A stretch of 64,000 nucleotides of DNA from Rhizodiscina lignyota (taxonomy: Eukaryota; Ascomycota; Dothideomycetes; Aulographales; Rhizodiscinaceae). Below the pieces are notes generated by a model, which ran no database searches, was not told where the DNA came from, and saw nothing but the letters and a program-made list of their open reading frames with translations. Position numbers and translations under genes: made by a program. Positions 54,327 to 64,000 of this stretch are shown in pieces. The stretch lies in NCBI GenBank assembly GCA_010015805.1, contig ML978137.1, positions 372,001 through 436,000 on the forward strand, written 5' to 3'. The first letter of the stretch is position 1, and each line of letters begins with the position of its first letter.

Positions 54327-56802
54327 ATGGCGACAAATGAAGCCGGCTTGAATGGCAAAAGAAAGGTATGCCGCATCTTCTCCCGCACTCTTCCCCCAGA
54401 GTGCTTCAGCGCTTCCCACTGCTCGTTTCCTCCGGCTGTAGAGAAAACATCCAGTCTTCAGTGGTTTGCTATACCATTAGCAGGAGTACATTGAGCGCAG
54501 CATGAAGTCCCCTCCTGCACGCATCACGGCTTCCACGTACCCTGCAGATTCCAAGCTCGCTGCTGGAAAGTGAAAGCACGCAGAGATGATTAACTTTTCA
54601 CCCAGGCCGATACAGAATTACCAGTGGATCCAACTCGAAATGTCCGATCTAAGACAGCACCACCTCCAGCCCTAAAGGAATTTGAGTATCAATTTAAGGT
54701 CTTAACAAATGTCCCGACCCAGTTACCGTTCTTTGCGGAGACAGCGCAAAGTATCATAGATCTCTATGCTGTACAAGTCCCTTTAACTCAGACAGCACTT
54801 GCACCTCTCGTCCAGTTTCTGCAAGACCAGGGAGCAGACGAAACAAAGGTTCAAGCAGCTTGTACAATATGGCAGAACAACGTCGACTTGAGCACTCTTC
54901 GCCAAATTGGGGCTCGATGTGGAACATCCGAAGCTGTGAAGGAAGCATTACATGCTCTGATTCTTGGATTTGGGGATGTCCCTCAATCCCAAATCACAGA
55001 CCAGGTCCAAGCGCGTCTCAACGCGTCTATTCGTGCATCTTTGCAAGAGACGGGATCTAATGCTGGGGCGTCTCGTATGGAAGCAGAGCAACAGGTCGTC
55101 GGCCAACCATCGAAGCCGCGAGGGCAAAAAGAACCTCAACGTGCCTTTGACGATGAACCACGCCATAAACATCGTGAAATAACAGGTGTTTCGGAGGCAA
55201 TTCACAAGCCCACTGGACAGCCAAAGGCCCCGGAGCAAGCACAGCTCCAGGCAACATCTGGTTATGACCAAGATCGAAATACAGAAGGACGTAGACCTTT
55301 ACTCTCAATGCCTGGAAGTGCCACTATACAACAGACACTTGGGCCGGGTGAGAAATTGAATCTGTCCCGTAGCACACCTGCCAATGGCCTGGGAGAATCA
55401 AGAGGTGGACCGAGCGCACTTCATAAATCCGCCCAGGAACAGAATACTACTATATCGGAATCCGTGGACCAGGACGCTCTCAACCAGCTGATAGCCGAAA
55501 GTTCACAGCACTTCAAGCAAGAAAGAGATCCTTTGTCCTTATTGGAAGCGACGCTGAACGGAGAGAACCAGAAGCAGCCAACAGATCTTAAGAAGGAGAA
55601 AGAGCCTGAGTTGAAGATCAAGGATAGGGCTACTGGTCGGCCTATGGGCGGTAGCTTACCTCCAACGCCCCTCTCAGCAACTCCAACCAAAGCCCTGCAA
55701 CATGCGTCTGCCGTGGAAGGTCGAAGTGGATTTCATCCTTTTACACGCACCAACTCCTCTCCTGAGGATAAGGCAGATGATAATCGTAGAGATCATAGTC
55801 CCATACGCCGAGATCCCGATCGCCGAGGTTCATGGCACATTGACTCTTACAGACCAAACGACTTTACCAATGCCTGGTCCGATCCACTGGATGTATCACT
55901 TGCGGACCGCATATCCGGTCGTGAAGCTCCAAAGGCGGTGAGTTCAAGACCGCAGCGTCCAAATGTTTGCTACTGAATTCAACAATGTAATAGATCTACT
56001 ACCACGCTGACACTCTTCACAGGATCCACCATACCTTCCGCAGAACAAGATGACTTGCTACTTCTGGTTCTGTCAAGGCAGTTGCAGCAGAGGACACAGA
56101 TGTAGTTTTCTTCATGAACTCTCCGACTACGTTGCAGAATATATCTCCGGATACGGAAAGCCGCACAATATCCCCTTGAGGATCATTCAGATGGACACTA
56201 TGGAGGCTACCAGAGAAGCTACACTTGCAAACGCCAGATCCAGGAAAGCTCCACCCATGCCTGATACTCCGCACGAATTATTTCCGAAACATCGAGTCCC
56301 GCTATCTGATACGCCAATTGTTGATGAACTATGGGGGGCCACTGCGATCACTCTGGGGCTTAGAAACTCAGCAATCAGTACAATCATTAAGCATATCAAG
56401 GAGAGACATGGTCACTCTCCACGGGTGAGTCGCTCTTAGGCATGCCTGATCCATTTCATAACTTTTACTTATGCCCAGCAGGAGTTCGTGACGGAGCTTT
56501 ACGATGAGAACGGGAAGATGTCGAACTACGATCTTAGCACCAACAGCGGCCTGCACAGCAAGCTTATGGGATTGTTCAACCAAGCTCCTACGTCTTTCGA
56601 CCCCCAGGCGGTTCGGCTCCGAATGGAGGACATGCTTCGTCCTTTCCTTGTCGCCAACAAGTCAAAGTTTCTCGACTTCCCTCACCATGCGTTTTCGACA
56701 ACCAAGCCAGACGAACGTGAGCATTTGAAGAGTATTCGGGAGCCAATTCATAAGAACTGGAGCCAGACATTTCATCGCTCGCCTCCTGCTCGGGAGCTTT
56801 AA
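54327..56802 (+). CDS. CCCH-type zinc-finger protein
   Basis: A 698-residue predicted RNA-binding or nuclear protein. Exons are 54327-54365 (MATNEAGLNGKRK), 54606-55937, 56023-56424 and 56479-56802. The first intron is long for this window (240 bases) and ends in TTTTCACCCAG. Exon 2 encodes a helical domain (KEFEYQFKVLTNVPTQLPFF) and a long polar, charged region. The finger in exon 3 reads TCYFWFCQGSCSRGHRCSFL followed by H, an exact C-x8-C-x5-C-x3-H. Exon 4 begins at a CAGCAG double acceptor. The C-terminus is conserved-looking (LRPFLVANKSKFLDFPHHAF). The domain set resembles an uncharacterised Pezizomycotina family with a helical N-terminus and a single CCCH finger; a role in chromatin silencing or mRNA control is speculation. 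Confidence 0.8.
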
Positions 56803-58015
56803 TGCACGTTGTATGGACGTATTCAGACGCATTTGTCTGGGAGTTCTATGGCTGGGGGTTCACAACATAGATCAGGTTTCGGGAAATTCGCTTCACCTTG
56901 CAGTCATTGATGCATTATAACTGTTAGTGCATAATCGGCGGGCCCTGACAGCTCCCAATCGACGTCGTTACCTGGGACGGCCACCGTCTAGCCTCTACAC
57001 TGGGCGCGAGCGTAGGGCATCAAAAGTACTTTCGTATTCGGCATCAGATTTTCAGCATAAGCAAAATGAGAATTTCAGGCAGTTCCTCCACGTAGCCTGG
57101 TATCACAGGAGGAATGGAAGACATCACTTATCAGACTGTTCGTTACTAGCAAAGGGGATTCAACTGGCTTAAGCGTCACAGGTAGCAGTCACACTATATA
57201 CGGTAGCAAATCTGATGCGTTCAGAGAGCCTTGAGATATTCATCGAGGACACTTGTAGTCCGGCCTCGTGCTCGTCGAGGTGATGTGAGCATGAGGTGGG
57301 CCAATCCACTGCCTTGTTTCCCCTCCACGTGCATTCCTGCGCCCCAAATGGCTAGCCAGCCAGCCAAATGCCAGCCGGCTCCCTTTGAACCCCCCGACCC
57401 GCGAATGCCCAGCTGCCGCGGGCAGCTCTGGCTTTGCCCTGCGTGAGCTACCTTGCCCACCTTGCCTTTAGCAGCACTCCTCGATGCGAGCTCCCCACCT
57501 CCCCCTCCGACATTGCATCCCATATCAGACGGAAGACTCACAACACCCTGCTCTTGCTTCCCAACAATCTGCAGACGCTCAACAGGCCCCGTATCCTGAT
57601 AACAGCCATAAATCGGCACTCACGCTCTTTGTTTCGACTCCTGCAAACGTGCGGCTCGCCAGCGAGCCAGGCCCGGATACCGTACCATCGCGGGTCACCT
57701 TCCCCGCGCAACCAAGCACCAGACTGTACTGCTGGGCGGTGCAGGTGGACAGCCAAGCCCACGTCTGTCTCGTCCGTAATCCCTATACCTTTTCACGCTC
57801 TCGGAACACCTCGCATCACGGGTTGAGGCTCATTCACGGGACCGAATCACCAGGCGGATGACAGAGCTGCGCGATCTCTGAGATCATCAGGCACCGCTTG
57901 CAGCTCCACAGGTACACTCTCTTAAGCGCCAGACGTCATGGACTTTGGATTTGGCTAACAATCTCGCAAAGCCCCTTACAAACAATCAGCGTCCACCGAG
58001 CCTTCCATCATTTGA
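56803..58015. other. Intergenic region
   Basis: About 1.2 kb. The open frames at 57221-57861 overlap on both strands and have no domain; the sequence is C-rich, like the promoter of the next gene. No gene is supported. Confidence 0.5.
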
Positions 58016-61000
58016 ATGCCCTCATCATCGAAACGTTCGTCTGAGTCGAAGCAATCGAGCAACAACCGTCAACGCAACCGAGCCCAGCAATCCCTGGGTT
58101 TAGAGAACCTGCAAGCGCGTGCTACTAGTAGTGTGCAGAATAATGAGTTGGGAAGAACTGATAAATATGCGGAGAGAACAAATAAGATTCATCCCGTGAA
58201 ATTGTACGTTCCGTCCTTACTCCCCCCACATGAGACTCAGCGGGCATGTTACCGGCAGCTCTACTCCTACACCCCTCTTCTATCCAGAGTTACACCTTTA
58301 AGCTGACATTCCCTTGCGCAGGTCAAGATCACCATCCGCGACCTACCGATATCCAGTAGCGAAATCGCCTCCCAACCAGCCGTACAATGTGACAAAGTCT
58401 CCACTGATATCAGCGCTTGGAACAACAGCCAACGGCGCTACCCAGTACACTAGCGATTGGGCAAAGTCTATTCCATACCTCAACAACGCACGACAAACTG
58501 GGCAAACTGCACCGACAAATGTGAGCGGATCATCCCCGCCCTCGCAAAGTCGCCCGCGCGACGCGTCCAGTCATGCCCACTTATCACCATCCCCACCAGC
58601 AAACGTTGGAGGACGACCACTCAGCCATCCAAATAGTATTTCTTCGTTCGGAGGCCGCTATCAGCAGTCTCCACCATCCAACATGTACGCGGCAAGTCGG
58701 CGAGCGTCAATGTATTCGCAGTACGGCCAGCGACCGCTGAGCGGCCATATCCCGTTACCCCATGAAGATCAGCCACACTTCTACGGTGCACCTCAGTTAG
58801 ATTTTGGGATAGCCGGGGGCGCTCCTGGCGCTGACAAGATAAAGCCTGGCGACCGCGGCTATTTTTGTGGTTTCGACGCCCTGGACGGCGCAGGAGATGC
58901 TGCTTCTGTAGGAGTCGAGAATGTCATAATCACGGGCTACGAGGGAGGGCTGGAAATATCGTCCGTCGAGCATGATGGGGCACAGCTCATAGGTGTTTTG
59001 GATGGCCTACCAGGCGGTGTGTTTGGCGCAAAACTACTACCGTGGAATGACCGGACCGATCCATGCGCTTCTCTTCGACCGCTCGTTGCAATTGTGCTTC
59101 ATGGCCCTGTCATATCTGATCAAAATACTCCAAAAGGCGAGAAGCCTTCCGACGGTGGTAGCGAAAACGCTCTCACAGATAGTCCCCCGATGAACCCAAA
59201 TTTAAGTCGCAGCGAAGAAGCTCTATCTCGAATCACCAATTACCAGACGACAGTAGAGGTGTGGTCTTTGCAGAGCAACAAACGGATATCCACTCTTTAC
59301 ATTTCTCCTCCCGTTTCGGTGACGCAGCCATACGACGGCTCTGACTTTGAGCCGCCAAGACCAGTGGGCGATATCACGCTGGACGCATGTGGCAAGTTCA
59401 TTGCTGTTGCTTTGGGTGGCAATAATGGAGAACTCTACATGTTTACCCTATCTCCTGATGCTACAGACGAGACGAGCGAGAGATTCCGCTGCATTGGCAA
59501 GTTATGGACCTCTGTGCAACCACGGCAGCAACCAGCACCAAGTACATCAAATAGCACAGGTGCTTTCCCTCCAGATCTCGATGTCGGCACACCACATAGC
59601 GCACCTCTCTTCTCCTTGAATGATCGATGGCTCGCCATTGTTCCACCACCATCCGGTTCACAGTTTTCGTTCTATGGCACACCACTCAACAAAAGCTTGG
59701 GCAATCAGATCCCCGGAATGACAAGCTCGGTAGCGCCTTCAATGCCGGCTATCAACTGCGCAGTGGATACTCCAGATGATCGCTTCATCAACCGTGTGTC
59801 GCGTGAGATGGCGAAGAATTTCGTCAGAGGTGCGCAGTGGGTTGGTGATCAAGGAAAACAATGGTGGAAGCACTACACAAGCAAAGATCCTTCTCCTCCA
59901 GCCGCACAGAACGGCTTTTACCCGGGACCTCCAGCATACCCAACTGAACAGCAGTCGAACTTTCCACCTACACATGCTCTCGGTAGCGCGTCTCAATCCA
60001 CTTCTGAGCCTCCCATTGTTGCGATTTACGATCTTAATCGCCTTTTACTCGCTGTCGATAAGAAATCAAAGAACGCACTCAATCCTATTGCCGCGTTTGA
60101 ACAGCCACTTGGCTGTAGCTTCCTCTCTTTTGCACCGAGCGGCCTACATCTGCTTACTGTGAACAAAAAGGGCGACACGCAGATCTTGTGGGATCTGAAG
60201 AGAATGTGCCACGGTCGAGGAGCGCCTACAGCAGCGAGAGGCAGTTCTATCTATGGACCGCACGTCCGAGAAGCCACTCGCTTTATCCGTGTCACCGATA
60301 CGAATGTCGTGGATGTCATTTGGAGCGCGCCGAAAGATGACAAAGTTGCGATCCTCACGGAGGTGGGCACTCTTCATGTTCACCACATTCCACAAGATGC
60401 ACTGCAGTGGCCTCCACCGAGACGGATCGCACGATCGACGCAGCCGCATCAAAGTCATAGTGCTCATCCGAGCACCGCTGCGAGCCCCGAACCGCCATCG
60501 CCATCGCACAGATCGCGATTAAACTCCGCAGTCGATGCTGTAAATGGCGCTGCTACTTCCTGGCTCTCGTCCATACGCTCCCGGAGTCTCAGCAATGGAC
60601 ATAATATCCCGTCTCTCAACAGTTTGTCACTCACGCCTGCAGTGGGTGCAAAGAGTGCCAAGGCGGTCGCTGCGAGCGCTGGCAGAACCATTGGCAAAGG
60701 TGTTCACTATATTCAACATGCAAAGGATAACAAAATTTATCTAAATGCCGCCAATGGAGGAACGCCGCGCTCTGCTGTGTGGATGACTGGGAAAAGCCGC
60801 GGTCTGATAGCTACTGTTGCAGATGGAAATGTGAAGACATTCCGTACGCGGATTGTGGTTGACCCAGCGAGGGGTGGAAAAGACGCTAGGAGAACGGTCG
60901 TTAAGATCTTGAACCAGATCCCGCTGAACGGGCTGCCATGCCCCCGGATCGCACCAGCAGTGACGGATCAGTTGGTTCCACCATCGTCGAAGGATCACAA

Positions 61001-61544
61001 CTCTGGAAACTCACAGATTGAGGGCCAAGGCGGACAAGGAGATCTGCCTAACAATGACTCCGGCAAGGAAACGCAGGGAATGTGGCAGCCCCGCTCGCCC
61101 ACAATGCCAGGCTTCCGCCAAGATCGCAACCAACAAGACAAGACCGAGTGGCGGGCTTACGCAGAGGTCCACTCGACCTGTGACTATGCTAAATTCCACA
61201 CAGATCCTCGCGTTTCCCTATTTGTGTACGCCGATCCGGGAACCAGCTCCTCTGCGATCTTCAGCGGCCACCATGGTGACGAGGAGCATCATGACCACCA
61301 GCAGCAGGAGCACAATCTGCACCATGTAGACGACAGCTCGCCCTGGGTCTTTGGGCTCGATATTCCGACGAGGAAGATCAGCTCGGGTGCCGCTGCGGCC
61401 GTCAAGGCGGGCATCATTGCTGGGGAAGATGGCGCGGCGGATCTGGTCTGGAGTAGTAGGGAGCGTGGTGCTGATGGAGAGGATGCCGAGGGCTTCTTTG
61501 AGGATGACGTTGATGTCATCGACTTTGCAGAAGACCGTGTCTGA
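58016..61544 (+). CDS. BCAS3-like WD40/beta-propeller protein
   Basis: A large cytoplasmic propeller protein of 1136 residues, similar to the fungal family that carries a BCAS3 domain; animal BCAS3 binds phosphoinositides and associates with autophagy (phagophore) sites. Exon 1 is 58016-58203 and exon 2 is 58322-61544; the 118-base intron has an AGCTGACATT branch region. The frame before 58322 begins at a TTG, so the spliced start MPSSSKRSSESKQSSNNRQR is used. Propeller strands visible include VENVIITGYEGGLEISSVEH, TTVEVWSLQSNKRISTLYIS, DITLDACGKFIAVALGGNNG and GCSFLSFAPSGLHLLTVNKK. ILWDLKRMCHGRG and VIWSAPKDDKVAILTEVGTL follow. The N-terminus and a Ser/Pro-rich segment near residue 790 are low complexity. 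The exact role in fungi is unknown. Confidence 0.82.
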
Positions 61545-61928
61545 TCTCGGATCGAGCCGAAGTGGATTCTGTCCTGAAACTATGCGGCGGGCGACTATAC
61601 ATACATATCATGCATACCTTTATGGCCCCCCTGGACGAGCGATTACATCGTTGGTGCGTCTTCGCTTGCTTATTGCATAATGGAAGTCACGGCGCGGCGT
61701 TCTTTGCATCTGTTCACAATCTCGGTGCAGCACATGGATATATGGAGGGCGCGATTATTGGTTAAACACTGTTGAGATCGAATACCCTACTACCTGTTTG
61801 CTGCACACCTTGGTGTTGGGGTTTGGGATAGAAGGAGCGCCTGAACCGCTACACTCTGCTAATTCACAATGCATAGTCAATATAAATCAATTCATACTAC
61901 ATTTAGTACGCCTTGCAGCCCTAACTTT
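61545..61928. other. Convergent intergenic region
   Basis: About 380 bases between converging 3' ends. No feature was recognised. Confidence 0.5.
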
Positions 61929-62819
61929 TTAAGGCTTTCCGATGTACCTCCGCTCACGATCCTGCGTCTTAATCTTCTGCCAGTCCGCGAGCGGCTCAGG
62001 GTGTGTTTGTCTCCGTTTCGGCGGCTCGTATTCCGGGTCGAACATCTCCTCATCAGTAGCCGTTGAGAATCTTGAGTTCTTTCGCTGACGACTGCTCGGC
62101 GCGGGCTGGATACCCAGCAATGTGAGCCGGCGCTCTCTAACCCGGTCCATGGCCGCCATGAAGACTTCCCAGAATTCGTCATCATTGCCACTGTCTTTGA
62201 CCCCGGCTACGAAGACATAAGTATAGTTTTTCAACAAGTCCTCCAACAACGGCTCGGGGTACGGTTCGCGGTCGAGCGCTTCATAGTATTGCCTGCTTCT
62301 GATAATGCAGTCTGCTAACCGGTACACCGCCTTCGGAGAAGACTCCTCCTTCTGGAAGTCACACACCTGGACGACGTTCCTGCCGTGGCCCAATATCCTC
62401 TCGTTCCAGATCCTCACGCCCTCTGGCCAATCCGACTCGAGCAGCTCCTCTACAACCACCCTATCGCACCACCCTTCGATCGATGCTCGGTGCATGAACT
62501 GAGTCTGGATCTGCGCAAACGCGGGGATGAAGCCGACTGCATTTGCGCCGAGCATGTATCTCTGAAGTGCGCCATCTTTGGGAGGCGGGCGTATCGGGAG
62601 CGGCCAGGACTTTGTCTCGCCCGTAAGCCAGCGACGGGTTAGTTGGTGATAGTCGTAATATGACTTTGGTGTGTGCTCAGAAGGCTCTTTTAGCTTTCTG
62701 GCGGCATCGGTGAAGATGCCTTCGATTTCGGCGCGGAAGGGGAGGTATGATTTCCATTGTGAGTACCATTTTGGTCGTGTGGAAGTTGAACTTGGCCCAG
62801 GAGCTGGATCCGATGCCAT
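61929..62819 (-). CDS. Uncharacterised fungal protein, paralogue A of a tandem pair
   Basis: A 296-residue protein with no recognised domain. The ATG at 62819 (MASDPAPGPSS) is used because the frame beyond it reaches only a TTG. Landmarks shared with the neighbour at 63149 are W(Y)..W.S.LPFR.E.EG near the N-terminus, then HRASIEGWC, DWPEGVRIW, and PKAVYRLADCIIRSRQYYEA. LLEDLLKNYTYVFVAGVKDS and DDEFWEVFMAAMDRVRERR follow. A Lys/Arg-rich tail of about 60 residues is unique to this copy and could act as a nuclear signal. No signal peptide or membrane segment is present. The two copies look like an old duplication. Confidence 0.75.
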   Translation of the reverse strand: MASDPAPGPSSTSTRPKWYSQWKSYLPFRAEIEGIFTDAARKLKEPSEHTPKSYYDYHQLTRRWLTGETKSWPLPIRPPPKDGALQRYMLGANAVGFIPAFAQIQTQFMHRASIEGWCDRVVVEELLESDWPEGVRIWNERILGHGRNVVQVCDFQKEESSPKAVYRLADCIIRSRQYYEALDREPYPEPLLEDLLKNYTYVFVAGVKDSGNDDEFWEVFMAAMDRVRERRLTLLGIQPAPSSRQRKNSRFSTATDEEMFDPEYEPPKRRQTHPEPLADWQKIKTQDRERRYIGKP

Positions 62820-63148
62820 GATTGCTACTCTGCGGCGGTTGCAATTCTCTGGGTGGTTATCGAAACTGTCGAAAATCCAATGCAATATTTTCAACGGGAA
62901 GCCAGTAGATTTTATCTCTTTTGTATTGAATTTCTACCTCTTCATTCCCAAAGTCTATCATCATATTTATGGCGTAACGTAGCATGCTCATGACCCAATG
63001 TAAAACCAGTGTGACAGAAACATTTCTAGGAAACGTTAGGTTGGCGCGTGGAAACCATCGGCAATTGGAAGCAACATGTCATTGAGTTATGATTCCGTAG
63101 TACAATCGGGCCCAGTCGCGCTTAGTGTTCTATCTGTGAAGGAAATGG
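62820..63148. other. Intergenic region between the tandem paralogues
   Basis: About 330 bases, T/A-rich, containing the 3' end of the right copy and the promoter of the left copy. Nothing else was recognised. Confidence 0.5.
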
Positions 63149-63793
63149 TTACGCATGCAGGTGATTGCCGGCAGGTTGCACAGCCCTTGTCTCTCCCAAC
63201 ACTCTCCGAAAAGTTTGCCAGAACTGTTGATTGTGCTCCTCATCTGTAGGGCCGAAAATGAATACGTAAACGCAATGCTTCAAGAGGTCATCCACAAGAG
63301 CGTCGTAATAAAGATCGATCCCCTTAGACTCGCGCACAATCTTGATGTGCCCATCCCAATACATGCATACGGCCTTCGGATTGTTCTGCGAAAGGTCCAA
63401 CACCTTCACGCCTTCTGGCCATGCTGCCGCCTCTAACTTCTTAAGCAGTTCTGAAGAGCACCACCCTTCGATAGAGGCTCTGCCTAATAGTGACGCAGCA
63501 GGCATGTAAAACGTTGTGATGAACGAAGCATCAAGAGCTTCAAGAAGGATTGGAGCCATTCCTTCATCGTACACGGGGTGTGAGAGTATGTTGATCGGGA
63601 ACATCTTCACTTCCTGCCTGAGCCAGCTCCGCATGGCATCCGCAAATGCTTTTATCGTTGTTGGACCTTGCGCATCTCCTTTGCTGTTTTGGCCGAAGTA
63701 AGCCTGGTTCTTTCTATACCCTTCTAATTCCCGCCTGAACGGAAGGTGAGATCTCCATTCTTGATACCACGCTGGATGATTTTGCTTGGACAT
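63149..63793 (-). CDS. Uncharacterised fungal protein, paralogue B of a tandem pair
   Basis: A 214-residue protein starting MSKQNHPAWYQEWRSHLPFR. It aligns over nearly its whole length with paralogue A: GRASIEGWCSSELLKKLEAA, AAWPEGVKVLDLSQ, NPKAVCMYWDGHIKIV, YYDALVDDLLKHCVYVFIFG and QQFWQTFRRVLGETRAVQ. It lacks the basic tail of A. No catalytic motif is evident. The conserved aromatic and acidic positions suggest a compact alpha/beta fold. Function is unknown; more copies may lie beyond the window edge. Confidence 0.75.
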   Translation of the reverse strand: MSKQNHPAWYQEWRSHLPFRRELEGYRKNQAYFGQNSKGDAQGPTTIKAFADAMRSWLRQEVKMFPINILSHPVYDEGMAPILLEALDASFITTFYMPAASLLGRASIEGWCSSELLKKLEAAAWPEGVKVLDLSQNNPKAVCMYWDGHIKIVRESKGIDLYYDALVDDLLKHCVYVFIFGPTDEEHNQQFWQTFRRVLGETRAVQPAGNHLHA

Positions 63794-64000
63794 CGTTGTT
63801 AACGGGATGAACTGGGGATATGTGAATATTTGTGTTTGAGACTGAGGGGAACGGTGGCAGGAGAACTTGGTACGGTATCCTTGAGAGAAGGTTTTATATC
63901 GTACGAGATTTGCGTGTTATAGGGCAACACTTTCATGAGCCGTAAAACCAAAGTTCTAGAATAGACGTTATTGATGCCCGCGGAGTAGGCTAAACGACCG

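Noticed and set aside
54366-54605. Extra exon within the long first intron of the CCCH gene (QEYIERSMKSPPARITAS)
   Set aside because: The open piece cannot be joined to exon 2 in frame with usable splice sites.
1-64000. tRNA, rRNA or CRISPR features
   Set aside because: No cloverleaf with a GGTTCRA-type arm, no rRNA core sequence and no spaced identical repeats were seen; a tRNA search tool could still find one missed by eye.

Overview
The window reads as a filamentous ascomycete (Pezizomycotina) chromosome, most likely a Dothideomycete. The class is inferred from gene families only, not from a search. The evidence is short introns (mostly 48-70 bp) with GT-AG ends and CTRAC branch points, HET-domain genes, a fungal Helo-like (STAND N-terminal) gene, a CmcJ/AsaB-type oxidoreductase, a SIRT4-like sirtuin and a PhoA/Pho85-type kinase. 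Gene models below were spliced by hand from reading frames and splice signals. Total coding length was checked to be a multiple of three wherever a full set of exon coordinates is listed.

Layout. 1-9.2 kb is a conserved housekeeping block: an incomplete mitochondrial CDF metal transporter, a Myb/SANT protein, a mitochondrial-type sirtuin, a CmcJ-like enzyme and the FACT subunit Pob3. 9.2-18.9 kb is gene-poor. It holds a 220-bp TA-flanked MITE with perfect 27-bp inverted repeats beside an interstitial telomere-like tract, then a GPI-anchored wall protein and a GH30 endo-beta-1,6-galactanase. 18.9-22.3 kb is a large C2H2 transcription factor.

22.3-39.3 kb is the accessory part. It has two degenerate minus-strand coding tracts, an intact six-exon beta-carbonic anhydrase built from very short exons, one intact HET gene bracketed by a diverged direct repeat, and a second HET gene broken by one extra base in a G run. 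After these come an F-box/zinc protein, a class C beta-lactamase-like hydrolase, and a Helo-like domain joined to a single transmembrane segment with no NACHT. The combination resembles a self/non-self recognition locus.

39.7-64 kb is mostly housekeeping again: a Dcr2-like membrane phosphatase head-to-head with a mitochondrial Trm61-like tRNA methyltransferase, then an 11-exon, about 1322-residue secreted repeat protein. These are followed by a Pho85-type CDK, a small basic protein, a CCCH zinc-finger protein, a BCAS3-like beta-propeller protein, and two tandem paralogues of an unrecognised family. No rRNA, tRNA or CRISPR array was seen.
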